From the NCBI GenBank assembly GCA_021018815.1, contig JAITYX010000017.1, forward strand, positions 7,564,001 through 7,628,000: DNA of 64,000 nucleotides, in the 5' to 3' direction. This DNA comes from Talinum fruticosum. Its lineage: Eukaryota; Streptophyta; Magnoliopsida; Caryophyllales; Talinaceae. Shown piece after piece: positions 13,554-26,895 of the stretch. The notes under the pieces are model-generated. The model saw only the letters and a list, made by a program, of their open reading frames with translations, had not been told where the DNA came from and ran no database searches. Every line of letters starts with the position of its first letter. The stretch's first letter is position 1. The position numbers were made by a program, and so were the translations under genes.

Positions 13554-16154
13554 TAGCGCTATCAGAAATTGGAAGTAACTAGTGTTGGTGGGCCATGAGT
13601 AGCCCAACCCTCCACATATGTCAGTAGCACTTGTAAGAGTTTGAAATACTTGGAATTGTTGCATTGCAAGGTGCCTTTTCAATAAAATTTGTGCTCAAGA
13701 CTTCCTCAGCAAGCAATAGAACTGTGCTTCTACTCCAGCATAGGTCTTTGAGTCTCTAGAGATGGCCAAGTAAGCCTGAGACATTCCCAACTGTCAGTCC
13801 GAGTAAGAAAGAGTTTACCTTGCTGATGATACAAAACATCATCAACATCAAGAAAGTAAGCTGCAAAGGCGCAATGTGCAGTATAGAAATGAGAGACACT
13901 CATTCATGTTATTCAGGATCAAAAGGAACAACTTTGGTACTGGCATTATCAAGAAAGCCACACACGATCCTAGCCCTCCCGCGAATGGGGTTGGGGTTTG
14001 GGGGTTGGTTTTTCTATATAAAAAGAACTGCACAATCCCAGTGATCTTCAACTGACTGAAATCTAAGGGCCACAAATCTTAACCCAAAGTTTCAGCATTA
14101 TCCACATATAATTAAAGTCTTATCCAGGTTGAAATACACATGAATCAAACAAAAAAAAGGTCCCATACTGAGCCTAATCCTTGTAATATAGTACACTTGG
14201 AACAGAAAACAGCATTCCAGTCCCCAGATAGAGCTGCAGTCAGTAGATAGCCCTCTATTTCTGACCCACAACCCCCGGTTCCAGACACATGGCAAATGAT
14301 GATGTTGTTTGACTTAAAAACTTGGTGATACCTATTAGTTCTGTTTGTTTACTACTTGCTAGTATCTTGCATTTCCTTCCAATTTTTTTTTTTTTGATCC
14401 AATGATACTATCCTTATGTAATGCTACTGTTTTCTAATGTGTTGTCCCTTGAAAAAGGTTTCAATCAATCAAAACATTTTCTTCTTTGTAGGTCTTTTAG
14501 AATCTCTCTCTCGGCTTAGAGGGATAAGGCTGCCTATTTTGATCTCTGCATCCTAAGGAGGGGCCAATATTAGGTGGTGGTGATGTTTATTCCCTCAGGC
14601 GGGGCCTCAAATGGAGCTATAGAGTAATCAGTTACAAACAACGCTGTAAATGAGGTAGATGCAGTTTACACTTGTACCAACCGCTCCGCTTATTAGAATT
14701 CATGTGTAGAATGCAACTACACAAACCATTCATCTTCACAGCCAGTAGAGTGTGGCTCAGGTGGGAAGTGTTTTCAATCATGGGTTAATGTTGAGAAGGC
14801 TTTGGTCTCATACATTTATTTTCCTCACCCCATAAATTTAGTTATGTACAGGCAAAACACACGCCCTTTAACTATGGAGCTATCAAGTGAAGTCCTGATC
14901 AACAGTCAGGTGGAATATTTTTGCTCAAAAAGATCTTGACCCTTATTGTGGAGCTGTACAACTTCTCGTTGTGAACATTTCTGCACTAGTTAACCAAGTA
15001 CACTGGCTGAATTAGTTTAAAATAGCAACTTATAATATTGGTTATGAGCAACATTCAAATATAAAGATGCAGCAACATATGCACTACTTGCACAAGACAA
15101 ATATGCAAAGAGAACCGTTGTTAGCAAGCAATTGAGTTTCAATGTAATAAGACAGAAATCAAACAACACTCAATGCCTCAATTGGATGCAGAGGAAATAT
15201 GGCATATGAACTTTTAAATTTCACAGCAACTGTTAAGAGACATATAAAACATGAAAACAATGCATGTTGTTAATTGTTATAGCGGTTACAGCAGTGAAAA
15301 GCGGTAAAAAGCTGTTATGATTAGCTGTTATGTAATGGACCCAAGACACCACAACAATCATGCTAAGCATCCAAAGATTTCAACAAATATGGTGCTAGCA
15401 CGCACTAATTTCGCCCAGAATCACTGAAAGACATTTCTATCCTCCTACACAGGAATCCAAACCCCTAGGCGCTTCTTTCCCAATAGTCCACCTTACCACC
15501 AAAGTCAAGGGTTACTGTAAGTTATCAAACTGGCCAGTGCCCTTCTCCAACTCCCCCTCCCCCTTGCTTTCATCTCGCCTCTCATCCCCTTTCCCTCATT
15601 TCCCCGTGTCCTTCTCCACCAAGCTGCTGCCATAAGCTAGAAACCCCGCCACTGGCATTCTTCAGTCCCTCCCCTAGTCCTCCAAGACCACCCCAACCCC
15701 CCAACTTGATGATCCAAGCATGGAGCATTAGCAGCCAAGAAGTTGAAGGAACAGACATTTTTCTCCTTTAGCAATTTGAACATAGGCACGGTAAGGTCCT
15801 TTACATCATCTAGGTCCATAATAAGCAAGATCACGGACCAGGATCAACGATATAATTTACCATCACAAACATTACCACAGAATCCATTTGAAATTTATGT
15901 ACAACAGATTCCCTATCCAAACCAAATCAACATGTGGTGAAGCTATAGAATCACAATAGTTTTACTACTCCACTAGTATGACAGCCACAAATATCACTTT
16001 TTATACTTGGATAATCTGATGATCAAATTTTGGAGGAGTTTCTGAATTAAACCATATTGCTAAGTAGAAATCAAACAGACACCTTCCACCATAAAACCAG
16101 AAGGAAAGAACTGTAAAATAGGTGTTAATGTGAATATGTTTATTTTAAGAATAG

Positions 16155-16620
16155 GAAAAAAAAAACGGGTGGGGTTGTAAAGCTAAGAAAAGTTAAGAGC
16201 ATGTACAAAAATCCAGCTCAAGCCATCCGTATTGACTCATTGGAAAAATGAACAAGCTTCCCATCAATCCAGTCCAAGTGCATAACTAAACAGGAGGTTG
16301 TTGGATAAAAACCAACCTTACAAGAAATGAACACTTTTTGGGAGAGTGCTGTAGAAGTGAGTTCATTTTATAAACAATTTTCCCACGAAAAAAAAAAAAA
16401 CAGGTGGGAGGTTGTAAAGCTAAGAAAAGTTAAGAGCATGTACAAAAATCCAGCTCAAGCCATCCATATTGACTCATAGGAAAAAATGAACAAGCTTCCC
16501 ATCAATCCAGTCCAAGCGCATAAATAAACAGGAGGGTTTTGAATAAAAACCAACCTTACAAGGAACGAACACTGTTTGGGAGAGTGCTGTAGAAGTGAGT
16601 TCATTTTATAAACAATTTTC
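16155..16620. repeat. Tandem direct duplication, period about 237 bp
   Basis: Two adjacent copies share GTTGTAAAGCTAAGAAAAGT (starting 16174 and 16411) through AGTGAGTTCATTTTATAAAC, with a poly-A run at the head of each. They differ at scattered sites, so the duplication is not an immediate assembly artefact. Neither copy has coding potential. Confidence 0.85.
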
Positions 16621-18675
16621 TTATACTATTTTCAGACCTTTAGACAAAGTCTTGTCCTGTTACTCTAGATAAAATCACAAGAGATTTAACATAATTTCAA
16701 TTTTTGAAGAGCTTCTAGTTCTACCATATATGCTTCCATACACTGCTACAGCATCCCCCCCAAAAAAAAAATAAAAAAGAAAAAGGGAGGGGGCCATTCT
16801 CTGCCTTTCTCTCCGACAATGATCCAAACCTAAGATAAAGGATTGCATAAATCTCCTTTTGATTCCCATATCACCTGCCTTTCCAAGCATCAAGCACGAT
16901 ACTAGATTGCCACATGAACAAACTTTCTAAAGACGGACAACTTTGTCAATTATCATACTACCTTCCAGAACATGTTTAAGCACCTATTTGGGGAACAATG
17001 AAAAATGTGTACACCCAACCCTTACATGTTGCTTCCAAGGAGAAAGAGATCCAACACCAATCTTGTCACATTACCTCAAGGTATTTGTCTCTAGCAATTC
17101 TAACAGGAATGGGAAAACAACACTACTCCTTAGTTAAGGCCTTCCATGCTTTTGGCAATCCCACTGGAAAGTAACGCTAGGTGAAGCCCACAATGGGTCA
17201 CATGTGATCACCAACATCTGCCACACTCTAACAAGCACAAATTGCACGATTTCCTAACACTTTCCACTAGACTAGGAGCATGTCCTAAATCATGATAACT
17301 TTTGTTTAACATTTGAAGTTTGAACCACAACAGTGCCTAGTGGTAAGACAAAAAGACATTCTATGACATTTGCTAAACACTTACGTCCATCTACAACCAA
17401 AAGAATGGAAATGTTTGCACATTGAAACCATTACCTAACTGAACACCCCTGAAAAGCATAGCCCGGTGCCCGCAGAAAAGAAAACTATATATTGATTCTT
17501 TTGTTCAAATTTAAAATTACGTAATTTGCAACATAATCATAACCTATATTATCGTGCCACATCATCTTTTAGAGCTACTTGACATTGCTAGTAAGGAGTT
17601 TGATGCTGTGGCATACATTTTTACCTTCTTGTCCCTCCCTTAGTCCCTTATCAAAAATAATAATAATTTGCAATTAGAGGGTTAAAACATAATTATCATT
17701 TTTTCCTGATTTACACAATAGAATGGCCTATCCAGGTTGACCTCGGTCCAAACCCATTTTTTTGCCATCAACTTCTGGAAGTGAAACGACAAAATTTTCT
17801 CGAATGAACGAACCCACTCATCAATGGGTTCAACTGAGTAGGCCTGCAATGTCATTTCTACTCAGCCTCTACACTAGCATGAGAACAAACACAAAGGAAA
17901 AGTTGAACAATTGATGGAGGTGATGAAAACAGTTTGCTTGAATATGTTCATTTTTTCCTCAGCAGGGGACAGCCCATATATGAGCCTTTTAGTCATGGGA
18001 ATACTCTCGTGAAGTAGGGCTTGGGAGGAAGGAAGGGAGGTAAATCTCCTCCTCCAATTACGACAATAGGATTTGAATCGTAGGCCTCCTTGGTGGAGGA
18101 TGGGTCAAACACCCTAGAGCTACTTTACTGGTTTTCCAACAGTAACTCAAACAGATATTTAAGTGTTCCAAATTGAAAAGTTCTCTAATTTTTCCCACTT
18201 GGAAGAAAATATGAAATGGCAATTAAAAACACTGAGGAGAAATGAGAATGGTCTACTGCAGCCTACATACTAAGATACTCAGCATTTTAACTTCATTATA
18301 CTGCTGTTTGCTGTTATTTTGCTCTTTAGTTGCCTTTCACATAGAGGCGCCATCAAAATCAAACCATAAAGTCAGGCAAAAGAAAAAGACTACTAACCAC
18401 TCAAAAGCTCAAACCAATGAATTGTGCTCCCAATTGCATAGAAACATTTTTTCCTAAAGGTAAACCAGAAATTGTAGCTTAGATAGTCAATTAAAGTACA
18501 ATCACCAACAGGTCCAACAAGTGATATAAATAAACCAAAGCAATAACAATAAATAGCAATGCACATGATAAAAAAATTATAAAAAAAAAAAACAGGAAGT
18601 AAGAATCAATAACTAAACCGGATCACTTAGAAACATACCCAGTCCTTGCATTGTCCATCAAACTGTGAAACCCCA

Positions 18676-19840
18676 TCATGGCATTGCATTGAGCCGAGCA
18701 TCAAATATGAAGCCACGAAACAAACCGTCCCCAAACCCAGGGGCCCCCTCAATCCACCTCCATTCCCCATTAGCCATAGCCACTCCCTCAGACGAAGAAT
18801 CCCAGAATGCCAACTTCCCAACCCGCTTGGCTGAAAAACAAACCTTATCACCACTCCCAAACACCTTAAACTTGCTAGACTCCTGAAAACACTTGTACAT
18901 ATCCAAAGGCATCCTCCCGGCCTCATCCCACTCAAATGTATCCAGATCAAGCCGCAATATCAAAATAGTTGAGCACACTGCATTCAAAGAGAACGATGAT
19001 TTCAACCCTCCCACCATCAGAATCTTATTCCCCAGCCCTTTAACCAATCTGGGTCTTTTCAGTATATCAAAAACATCCCCCACTCACTCCTCTCAAGCCT
19101 ACTCCACCCCAACGACGAAGAACTCGTCTGAAACGCAGGCAATTTACAGGTAAACAACTTCCAGAGGCTCCTCCAAGGAGAACCCACATCACATAGAGCA
19201 TACAACGAATCGCCCACTAAGACAGGACTCCGAGGTTTCGAGGGCAAATTGGACGAAAACTTGAGCCAATTCTTAGACCCACCATTGAAATAAAGGGTCG
19301 CGAGCTCAGTAAGCACCAGGACCCGATCCCCCGACCCGGAAAGCACCGACCCATGTTTGGACCAAGCCGAACCCAACTGGGGTAGCAGGCGAAATGACCG
19401 AATCAGGGGGTTGCAAACAACAAGAGACTTGGAGCACGACTCGCTCGAGTCAGACTCACCCCAGAGATAAAGCTGCCCAAGTGAGGAAGTCACAGGAGAA
19501 AGAGAGCGAAAGGGGAGGAAAGTGAGATCGAATCGAAGCCACTCGTTGGAGAGAGGGTCGAAGGCGTGGAGAGAAGGGGGAGAGGAGAGGGAACAGGTTT
19601 CTGGGTATGGCCTCGATGGTGGGTATGACGGTGGTGATGGTGGTGGTGAGGAGGGCGGAGGGCGAGGAGAGAGAGAGGAGGGAGGTGGGAGTGGAGGAGG
19701 TCGAGGAAGGAAGTGGAGGTGAGGAGGTTGTGGAAGAGCTTCGAGACTGAGCGGCAAACTATGATTTGGCGAAGAGGGAGGTTGATGAAGATCATGTGAA
19801 GGGTGTCCTGAGGTAGGCGGTAGATCGGCGGAGATTCCAT
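18676..19840 (-). CDS. F-box/kelch-repeat protein (frame interrupted twice)
   Basis: A single-exon gene of about 388 codons starting at MESPPIYRLPQDTL. The F-box covers roughly residues 8-50 (LPQDTLHMIFINLPL, VCRSVSKLFHNLL), followed by a His-rich linker. The C-terminal part is kelch/galactose-oxidase-like (HAFDPLSNEWLRFDL, LYLWGESD, VVCNPLIRSFRLLPQL, FNGGSKNWLKF, ILMVGG, WDSSSEGVAM), ending in FIFDARLNAMP. The family acts as substrate receptors of SCF ubiquitin ligases; similar Arabidopsis proteins are of the At3g24760 and At5g43190 type. The frame changes at 19576-19580 (five G on plus) and at 19077-19081 (five C on plus). At each place one extra base in the run would give one continuous frame. 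Either these are sequence errors, which I favour, or the copy is a young pseudogene. No introns are seen in the coding part. Target unknown. Confidence 0.82.
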
Positions 19841-19896
19841 TGTTTTCGAGATCTGGGCCGCCGGCTGCGGCGGCTGGGCGAAGAGAGAAAGAGAGG

Positions 19897-19924
19897 GGAG
19901 AGAGAGAGAGAGAGAGAGAGAGAG
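19897..19924. repeat. (GA)n microsatellite in F-box gene leader
   Basis: AG repeat 57-84 bases upstream of the F-box start codon; on the gene's strand it is a CT-rich leader. Confidence 0.8.
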
Positions 19925-21829
19925 TTGTGAGTCAGTACAGTCCAACTCTACCCGACAGAACAATGGAGGAATTTTGTATTTGGTTTTACTTTTTCCTTTT
20001 CCTTTATTTGAGTGGTTCTTTCTTTTTTCGTTTTCTTCCTTCCTTTTTCTTTCACCATTTTGCATTTTTGTTTTTGTTTTTCTCCCTCCCACGGGAGAGG
20101 GAAAGAGGAGTACGTGTGTCGTTTCTCTAACATCCATTTTGGATATGCTGATTTTACCGTTTGTAAAAGTATTTGTAATCATTAATTATAAATAAAACAT
20201 TGATAATAAATAATTATTAACCATTAATTATAAAAGTTAATAAACGTTAGATTTCTAAAAGTTTGTGGTATTGAAGTTGAAGATTCTTATGTTTTTTACT
20301 CTGCATATAAACAAGCAATTGCAATTATATTTTCTTAAAATACCTATAATAAATGATGTTTGGTACAAATTAGTCCAAACAATTTCCTCGATATTGAAAT
20401 TTCAATCAAGAAATCAAATAATATGCCAACAAGTGTCAAGGTAACTCTCAACAATAAATAAAGAAGAGTTGTTCTAGCCACCTCAATTTATAAAATCTAG
20501 AGAGGAAAAAAATATAAAGAAACACAATGAACAAACCATAACTAGCCAAGATGTAATTTTAAGAATCTAGTTTATTTTATGTATTAAAGGATGTATGTTT
20601 GTAAATGAATAGAAGTAATGATAAAAGCAAATCATTTAATCCAAAGAAGACTATGTAATATTTTTTGGTGACTAAAAATTTATCTTAAGATGATTTTTAT
20701 TCTCAAACAACTATGTTATTTAAATAGTCACCTTCACATAACAAAAAGTCATCATACAATAATTTTAAATTAATGTTATTCAAACACATAGTAAGAGGTA
20801 AGCATTTAATCTAAAGGTGACTATCTAATGTTTTTTGGTGACTAAATGTTCGTCTTTAGGTGACTTTATTCTCCAATAATTATATTATCTATTTGAAATA
20901 AAAAAATGTTTAAATAGTCATCCTTCACGCAACTAAAAGTCACCATAAAATAATTGTAAATTAAATTTACTCAAATACATAATAAGAGCTAAGCGGTTAA
21001 TTTAAAGGTGACTAGTTTTTGGTGACTAAATATTCATCTTAAGGAGACTCGAATGATCTGTTATTAAAAAAACAACAACATTATTCAAATACACCCTTAA
21101 CACCAAAAAAATTACATAGAGGTATCTCAAGTTATTGGGCATATGTTTTTGGACTCAATGCTTTTAAAAATGATTTCAAGATACATTAAATTAAAGGGCT
21201 AACAATTTTTGAGGGCAAATTCAAGCCCGGAGGGTAAACGGAGATGTGTAATATCTATTAATACCCATATATATCCCGCCAACATTAAGTGAAATATTTA
21301 AAAGAAAATTAAAAAATAAAAATCCTAAGGCTTCATAATTTCCCTCAATATTTGTTCTCTCCTCCTCCCATGTACTCCCCCGCGGTCTCTCTATCTCGAC
21401 GATTTCATCCACGTTTTCATCATCAACAATTTCATCCACCATTGGAAGAAGAAGTTGAACTAAAGCAATTGAAGATCGAGAAAACAAAAATGATTAGTGG
21501 AATTTGAAGTTTTTGGTGTGTACATCATCAACAATTTCATTTATGAAATTTAGGTTTTTATGCAATGATTGACTTTTTTCTGTTGATTCAAAAGAATTTT
21601 GTGTTATTGAAGGATCCCACATGAAAATTATAAAGTTCATTGAAATTTTGATGATGTTGTTGGCATGAAATAGTTGTTTATAACTTTAAGGATTTTTAGG
21701 GTTTGTATGAAGTGGATCTATGTAAGTTTTTTGATACTTTTTGTAATAAATTTGTTATTCATATGGTTGTTGGTATTTTTTTAGTAATTTTTTACGAAAA
21801 AATGTGTTATATGTGTGTAACAAGGGAAG
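19925..21829. other. AT-rich spacer between F-box gene and MULE
   Basis: This holds the presumed promoter of the F-box gene (divergent, minus strand) and an AT-rich tract without homology to known proteins. The only clear structure is the direct repeat array at 20625-21056. The left end of the MULE should lie here, but no matching terminal inverted repeat was found. Confidence 0.45.
20625..21056. repeat. Direct repeat array, 2.4 units of about 175-190 bp
   Basis: Units begin near 20625, 20800 and 20991 with AAGC..TTAAT..AAAG. Each contains TTTTTGGTGACTAAA followed by ATCTTAA or GTCTTTAGG, then AATAGTC(A)ACCTTCAC (units 1 and 2). The third unit is cut short. Such arrays can be subterminal repeats of MULE elements, but this one has no mate on the other side. 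Confidence 0.7.
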
Positions 21830-24800
21830 CACGATAGGACTCTCATTATTCATTTTAAAGATAAAATGATATTGTGTTGGATGAGTACACTAGTAATGAA
21901 TTGTATAGGGATGTTAGACGATTGGCGGGGAGTTAGGGATACGGTTCCATAAATATGATGGGTTTCAATGGCATCCTCCAAATAGAGAAGACCAAACGGT
22001 AAGTGAAAGTGATCCTCGGTGGCTGATCTTAGTAAAACATTGGGATGGTGAAAAGAATTGTTTGGCTATTCCCATATACATTGTTGAATTAAAGAATCCT
22101 TCGTTAGTACAAGAAACCATTGAAAGCATTGATTAATTTAATGCCTCAAGGAACTCTAAAGAACACTTTTCTTTAGTTCAACCAAAAGTAGCTAATTACG
22201 TGGTAGTTGATGATGATGCTCTATCGGTTAGTCAAGTAAATAATTAGATCGACACACCGATTCGATTCTTTGTTCCGAGCTTGCTAAATTGATACATATA
22301 AGACTAGTGACCAGGTCCATGACAAAATCCCTAATAAAGCCCACTACACCCGGGTCCACGAGTAAAAGAAAGCCCCATAGCCCAACCCAAAAAAAAGGCA
22401 ACAATTTCTTCCCCCAAACCAAGCGGTATTCACCCCCAACCAAAGTTGTCTCACCTAAAGTTGTTTTCCCAAACAAACCATGCACCGAATCATCACAAAC
22501 CAAAGCTACTTCACCCAAACCTAAGCCAATGCCTATAGAAACCAAAGATGCCCCTACCAAACCATGCACTAGGTAATCTTAAACCAATCATGCCTTACCC
22601 AAACCTAAAGTTCAAACCTAAATAAACCAAAGATGCCCTAACCAAACCATGTATCAGGTCATCCCAAACAAATCATGTTCACTTAAACCTAAGTCCAAAC
22701 CTAAATAACCCAAGGGTGCAACAAAACCACAAACCAGGGGATTGTAAACCAAAGCTAACCCACCCAATGATATTCGAGTTGGAGGAAATTAGACTGGATG
22801 AGTTAGTTGATTTTGATGTTGGGTCATTAGCTAAGGAACCTCGGTGGGAGGATAGTGAAGATGAGTAGGATTATGGTGAGGAGATTGAAGTTCCAATTGT
22901 TGGAGGTGATGGTGTTAGTAATGTGGTTCGCTGCGACACTTGTGGTGAACTACTACCTTATGATGACAATGACGTTGAGGATTTTACTTTAGGTGATGAT
23001 GATGATGCTTACAGTGATGAAAAAGTATACGTAGAATATCATAATTTCTCTAGTGATTCAGAATAAGAAGATGAGGCGAAAGCTCATGCTAATAGTAGAA
23101 TACAATTAGGTGCACAAATTATTGACGAGTGATGGAGATATTGGCACAAGGAAGCTTGTGGAAAATGAATATAGATAGAAAAATCGGTGTTATCGCCACA
23201 TTTTTACTTGTAAGGAGAATTTACTTGCAGTCACAAGGGAGAGTATTACATACAAGAAGAGTTTCAATAAAGAAATTGAAGAATGAGCAAGCCAAATACA
23301 CTTAAAGATGTGAGGATTCTAGATGTAGTTGTGGGATTCATTGTAATGCTCTAGTAAACGAGAACAACATGGATGGTGAGGTCATATAATGGGAAGCATG
23401 TTTGTGATTGGCCTAAAAGAAATAAGATATCCACATCTCCTTGGGTTGTTGATAAGCGTATTCCTTACTTCATAACTTCCCTAAAAATGGATGTGAAGGG
23501 CATGCAAACAATTATCATGAAGAAGTATTTAAGCGATATCCTAAATTATACATGTTGGAGGGCTAAGAAAATAATGAAAGTTGTTGTTGAAGGGAAGCAT
23601 GAAGAAAGGTATAAGTATTTGGCACACTACACAAAGGAGTTTAAAGCTCAAAACCCAAGATTTTTTCATGATAACATAGTTTGTTCAATGCCCTACCAAT
23701 AATCCAATTTTTAAGCATATGGTTAAACGTATTGGTCCTGTTATTGCTACTTTCGAACAACACTGCAAGCCTCTTATTGGCATGTATGCAATTTGCCTTA
23801 AATAAGTGTATAAAGGAGTGCTTTTCACTGGCATAGCTTTAGATAGAAACAATGGGCAGTTCCCTTTAGCACATGCGGTGGTTGAACTTGAAAATAAAGA
23901 GGAACGAAGTTTCTTCCTCGATTATTTGGTGAGGGCTCTTGATGCTGTAAAGAATCAATTCAGATACACCATCATATCAAACAAGCACAAGGTTAGTCCT
24001 TCCTCGGTTTCTTCCTCAATTGTTTGTCCTTCATTCGTGTTTCTAGAATCTAAGTCCTTCCTTATCTTGTGAGTTATTTTAGTCATATTTGTGTTATTTT
24101 TAGGGAATAATATATGTATGTTGTTCATTAGATGATGGACCGGACCGGACATGCCTGGACCGAGGACTAAATAGAAAAGAATTAGGGCCAAGGAGGGGAC
24201 CTATTAAGGTCGGTTCGATTTAAGATCGGACTAGTGCAAACCCGAACCTAACTCGCACCGGACCAAACCTAGATCGAATAAGTTAGCTATGCCTCACCTA
24301 ATTTGCTCGGTTCGTATTAAGTTGTTTTTGTTGTTGATTGATATGTGTTTTTGTGATGGCTGGTACCATTATGCTCTTTCTCTCTCTCTAACCTCAAATT
24401 TCCCTCTCAAATTTCTGTTTTCTCTCTCTAAACTCAATCTCGCTCTCCAATTTCTGCTATCTCTTTCTTCTTCAATTTCTCGCTCTCTCTATCTCTCTCT
24501 TTATATTTATCTCCTGCATTACAAGGTTTCCATTACTAAGGCGAGAATAATAGCAACCGATAACGTAGTGGGTGGCAACAGAAGGAATAATAGTGGTGGG
24601 CGACAAGCGCCATATTTGCATTATCCATTATTTCAAGAACTTTGCTTCATATTTTCCAAGTAAGCCACAAAAATATGCGAGTATTTGGATTTTTTTGGTT
24701 ACTACATTTATAATATCATGCTTTATTTATGTTCCTTGTACATGGGTGCTTTGTTCCATGCCTATTTTTACATTACTGCAAATGCATATGCCCTATATGT

Positions 24801-25540
24801 TCATCTAAAGGCTATGGAAAAAATCAAGCAAGTTGATCCAGACAACATATTATCGGTTGAAAGATAATTAGCCATTAGAGTTGTGGGCTAGGTTCAAGTT
24901 TGATGAAAACTTTAAATATTTAACACTAATAACTTTGTGGAGAGTTTCAATCATGCAATATCGAAGTTCAAAGATCTACCTTGTTTAACTATGTTGGAGG
25001 AAACCAGGACGTTAATAGGCAAAGGTTTTTGAGAAGGTTTGACAAGTCACAAAATTGGAAGAGTACACATGTGCCTAATGTTAAGAAGATGATGAGATTG
25101 ATTGAGGGAGATACAAGGAACTGTCCAAACTTTGTTCATGTAGGCAATGGGGAGTTTGATGCCATAGAAGGTCAATCCAACTTCATAGTTAGGTTAAAAG
25201 ACAAGATTTGGGATTGTAGAAGGTGACAACAAGCTGGAATTCCATGCAAACACGTAACAAGGTGTATTTTAAGGATGAAACATCATTTGCAAGATTATGT
25301 ATAGGATTGCTTCATTGTGGAAAATAAAAAAATAAAAAAAAACTCTACAATCACATTGTCCATCTAATTCCGGATCCTCGTAAGTGAGAGAAGAAGAACT
25401 TACCTAAGTTAGACCTCCTCATTGCCAAGTGAAAGCGGCGGACTACTGAACACGGAAGAATGGAGTCTAAACCATATCTTTAGTCTCATTCACAACAAAT
25501 ATCATATCAACTTCTTAGGTCCGACACAACCAGGTATTAT
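21830..25540 (+). mobile_element. Degenerate Mutator-like element (MULE) transposase
   Basis: Pieces in several frames follow the order of MuDR-type transposases. A possible N-terminal PB1-like part (YDGFQWHPPNRED, PIYIVELKNPS) lies near 21940-22110. Then come VRSYNGKHVCDWP (23373 on), VYKGVLFTGIALDRNNGQF with FPLAHAVVELENKEERSFF (23806-23940), RHICIIHYFKNFASYFP (about 24600), FYITANAYALYVHLKAMEKI (about 24765), NNFVESFNHAISKF (about 24930) and the SWIM finger CRR-QQAGIPCKHVTRC (about 25217-25265). The first catalytic Asp (expected in GxDxC) reads Tyr in IGMYAIC and the second (IISD) reads Asn. Stops are frequent, so the protein is dead. A non-homologous stretch at 24000-24550 interrupts it. 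The expected C-terminal zinc knuckle is probably the relic at 30525. Confidence 0.83.
22475..22790 (+). repeat. 84-89-bp tandem repeat in MULE N-terminal region
   Basis: About 3.5 units start with AAACCATGCA or close variants at about 22475, 22559, 22644 and 22733. Each contains CCCAAACCTAA and ACCAAAGATGCCC. In the first units the frame encodes a Lys/Pro/Thr/Ser-rich linker. Later units carry stops. Confidence 0.75.
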
Positions 25541-26302
25541 TTATTGTATATTTTCCATTTTTTCTCAATTTATTTATTCGATTGTAATTCAAAGATTTAA
25601 AAAGTATCATTTTCAAGGATGGAGTAAAGTCGCCACTAATAATGTTTCATTAAATTTCGAAAGTAAACTACCAAAATAATAAACAAGGAACACTAAAATT
25701 ACAATCAAACTAGCAACCAAACTTTCTAATGGTGATAAAAGCCATTAAAGCTCACAACAAACCAAATTTCTTCCTCAAAAAATGATCATCCAACACAATA
25801 ACTATTTAACAACTAAAAGCACTCCTAATAGTCGCAACTAATGAAAGTAATATAAAAGGAAAAAAATTAAGAAAAATTACCTACTTAAAGCAATCCACAA
25901 ACCACTTCCATTCTTTTTTCGAGTATATATCTCCATTTATGGGTCTAGAATAATGAAAAATCAAAGAAAAAGGGAAGAGAGAGAAATCTAAGACAAATTT
26001 ACAACCAAAGGTGAAACTTTACTCACTTCTACTCTCTCTCTCACCTAAATAAATGGGTTTTGGGGGTTGATTTTTGAAAAATTAAAACAAGCATCAATGA
26101 AAATAGGTGAAAATAACATCAAAGTTTATAAAGAAATTATAGATGAAGTTTTTGGTAAATCTGTTATATTGGTTTTAATAGATGAGTTACAAAAAGGACA
26201 TGAATCTAATTAGTAAAATGGCAAGACCAGTTGAACCATTTGATAGATGAGATGTAAAAGAGGACAGGACTAACAGGTAATAAACAGGAATCCAAAAAAT
26301 AG
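25541..26302. other. AT-rich stretch, possibly MULE intron
   Basis: Begins just after a possible donor site (AACCAG followed by GTATTATT near 25532). No protein match. It separates the MULE transposase from the hAT-type MITE. Confidence 0.35.
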
Positions 26303-26310
26303 TTAGTAAC

Positions 26311-26895
26311 TAGGGGTGTATTCAAGCCGAGCTGAGCCGAACTCGCCGGGCTCGAGCTCGGCTCGTGAGTATCGTTTGTAGCTCGAGCTTGGCTCGTGGC
26401 TCGCCAAGCTTGGCAAAATCGGGCTTGAGCTCGGCTCGCAGAAGCTCGAGCCTAAGCTCGGCTCATCAAAAGCTCAAGTTTGAGCTCGGCTCGTCCCGAC
26501 TCGTTAGTTCCCTGTGCTTCTTTTAAACTCTTGTTTTTGGGTTCAAAGTCACACTTTATATTTCTTGTAAAAACATAAATTTGAACTTTATTGAGGCTCC
26601 TTTTTTCCTCAACAATCACAATATGCACACTTAAGAAAACAATATCCAGGTTCATTTAGGCTCGTTTGCTCGGCTTGTTCGACTTGTATGCTCGACCCAT
26701 CGGCTTGTTCATTCGTTCGCCTCGTTTGTAATTGGCTCGTGTAGGTTTGGCGAGCTTACGAGCTCCAAAATTACAAGCTCGAGCTCGGCTCGGGTAGCTC
26801 GTCCGAGCTCGGCTTGGCTCAACTCAGCTCCTTCGTAAGTTCGGCTTGGTAAGCCTTTATACGAGCCGGCTCGTGAGGGCTCGCATACACCTCTA
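26311..26895. mobile_element. hAT-type MITE with perfect 8-bp TSD
   Basis: The ends TAGGGGTGTATTCAAGCC (left) and TAGAGGTGTATGCGAGCC (reverse complement of right) form an inverted repeat with few mismatches. The element is flanked by TTAGTAAC on both sides (26303-26310 and 26896-26903), an exact 8-bp target duplication diagnostic of hAT. The ends are packed with GCTCGAGCTCGGCTCG motifs. The centre is AT-rich, with no transposase. Confidence 0.9.

Larger units (their letters stand above)
11961..18675. other. Intergenic region, no gene recognised
   Basis: No exon series with homology was found on either strand. Contents seen: a TTCGAG-rich stretch at 12320-12600 that may be a decayed non-autonomous element, a sequence resembling a Stowaway end (CTCCTCCGTCTCATATT, about 12746), a (CT)n run at 13526-13553, and the tandem duplication at 16155-16620. 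The part next to 18676 is presumably the 3' untranslated region of the F-box gene. A few sequences look like isolated splice sites (for example a 46-base candidate near 13812-13857, minus), but nothing ties them to a protein. Confidence 0.5.

Noticed and set aside
15747..15835. Minus-strand exon-like stretch
   Set aside because: No splice partners and no protein family recognised.
19522..20195. Plus-strand open frames opposite the F-box gene
   Set aside because: Low-complexity antisense shadows of the His/Pro-rich linker and CT-rich leader.
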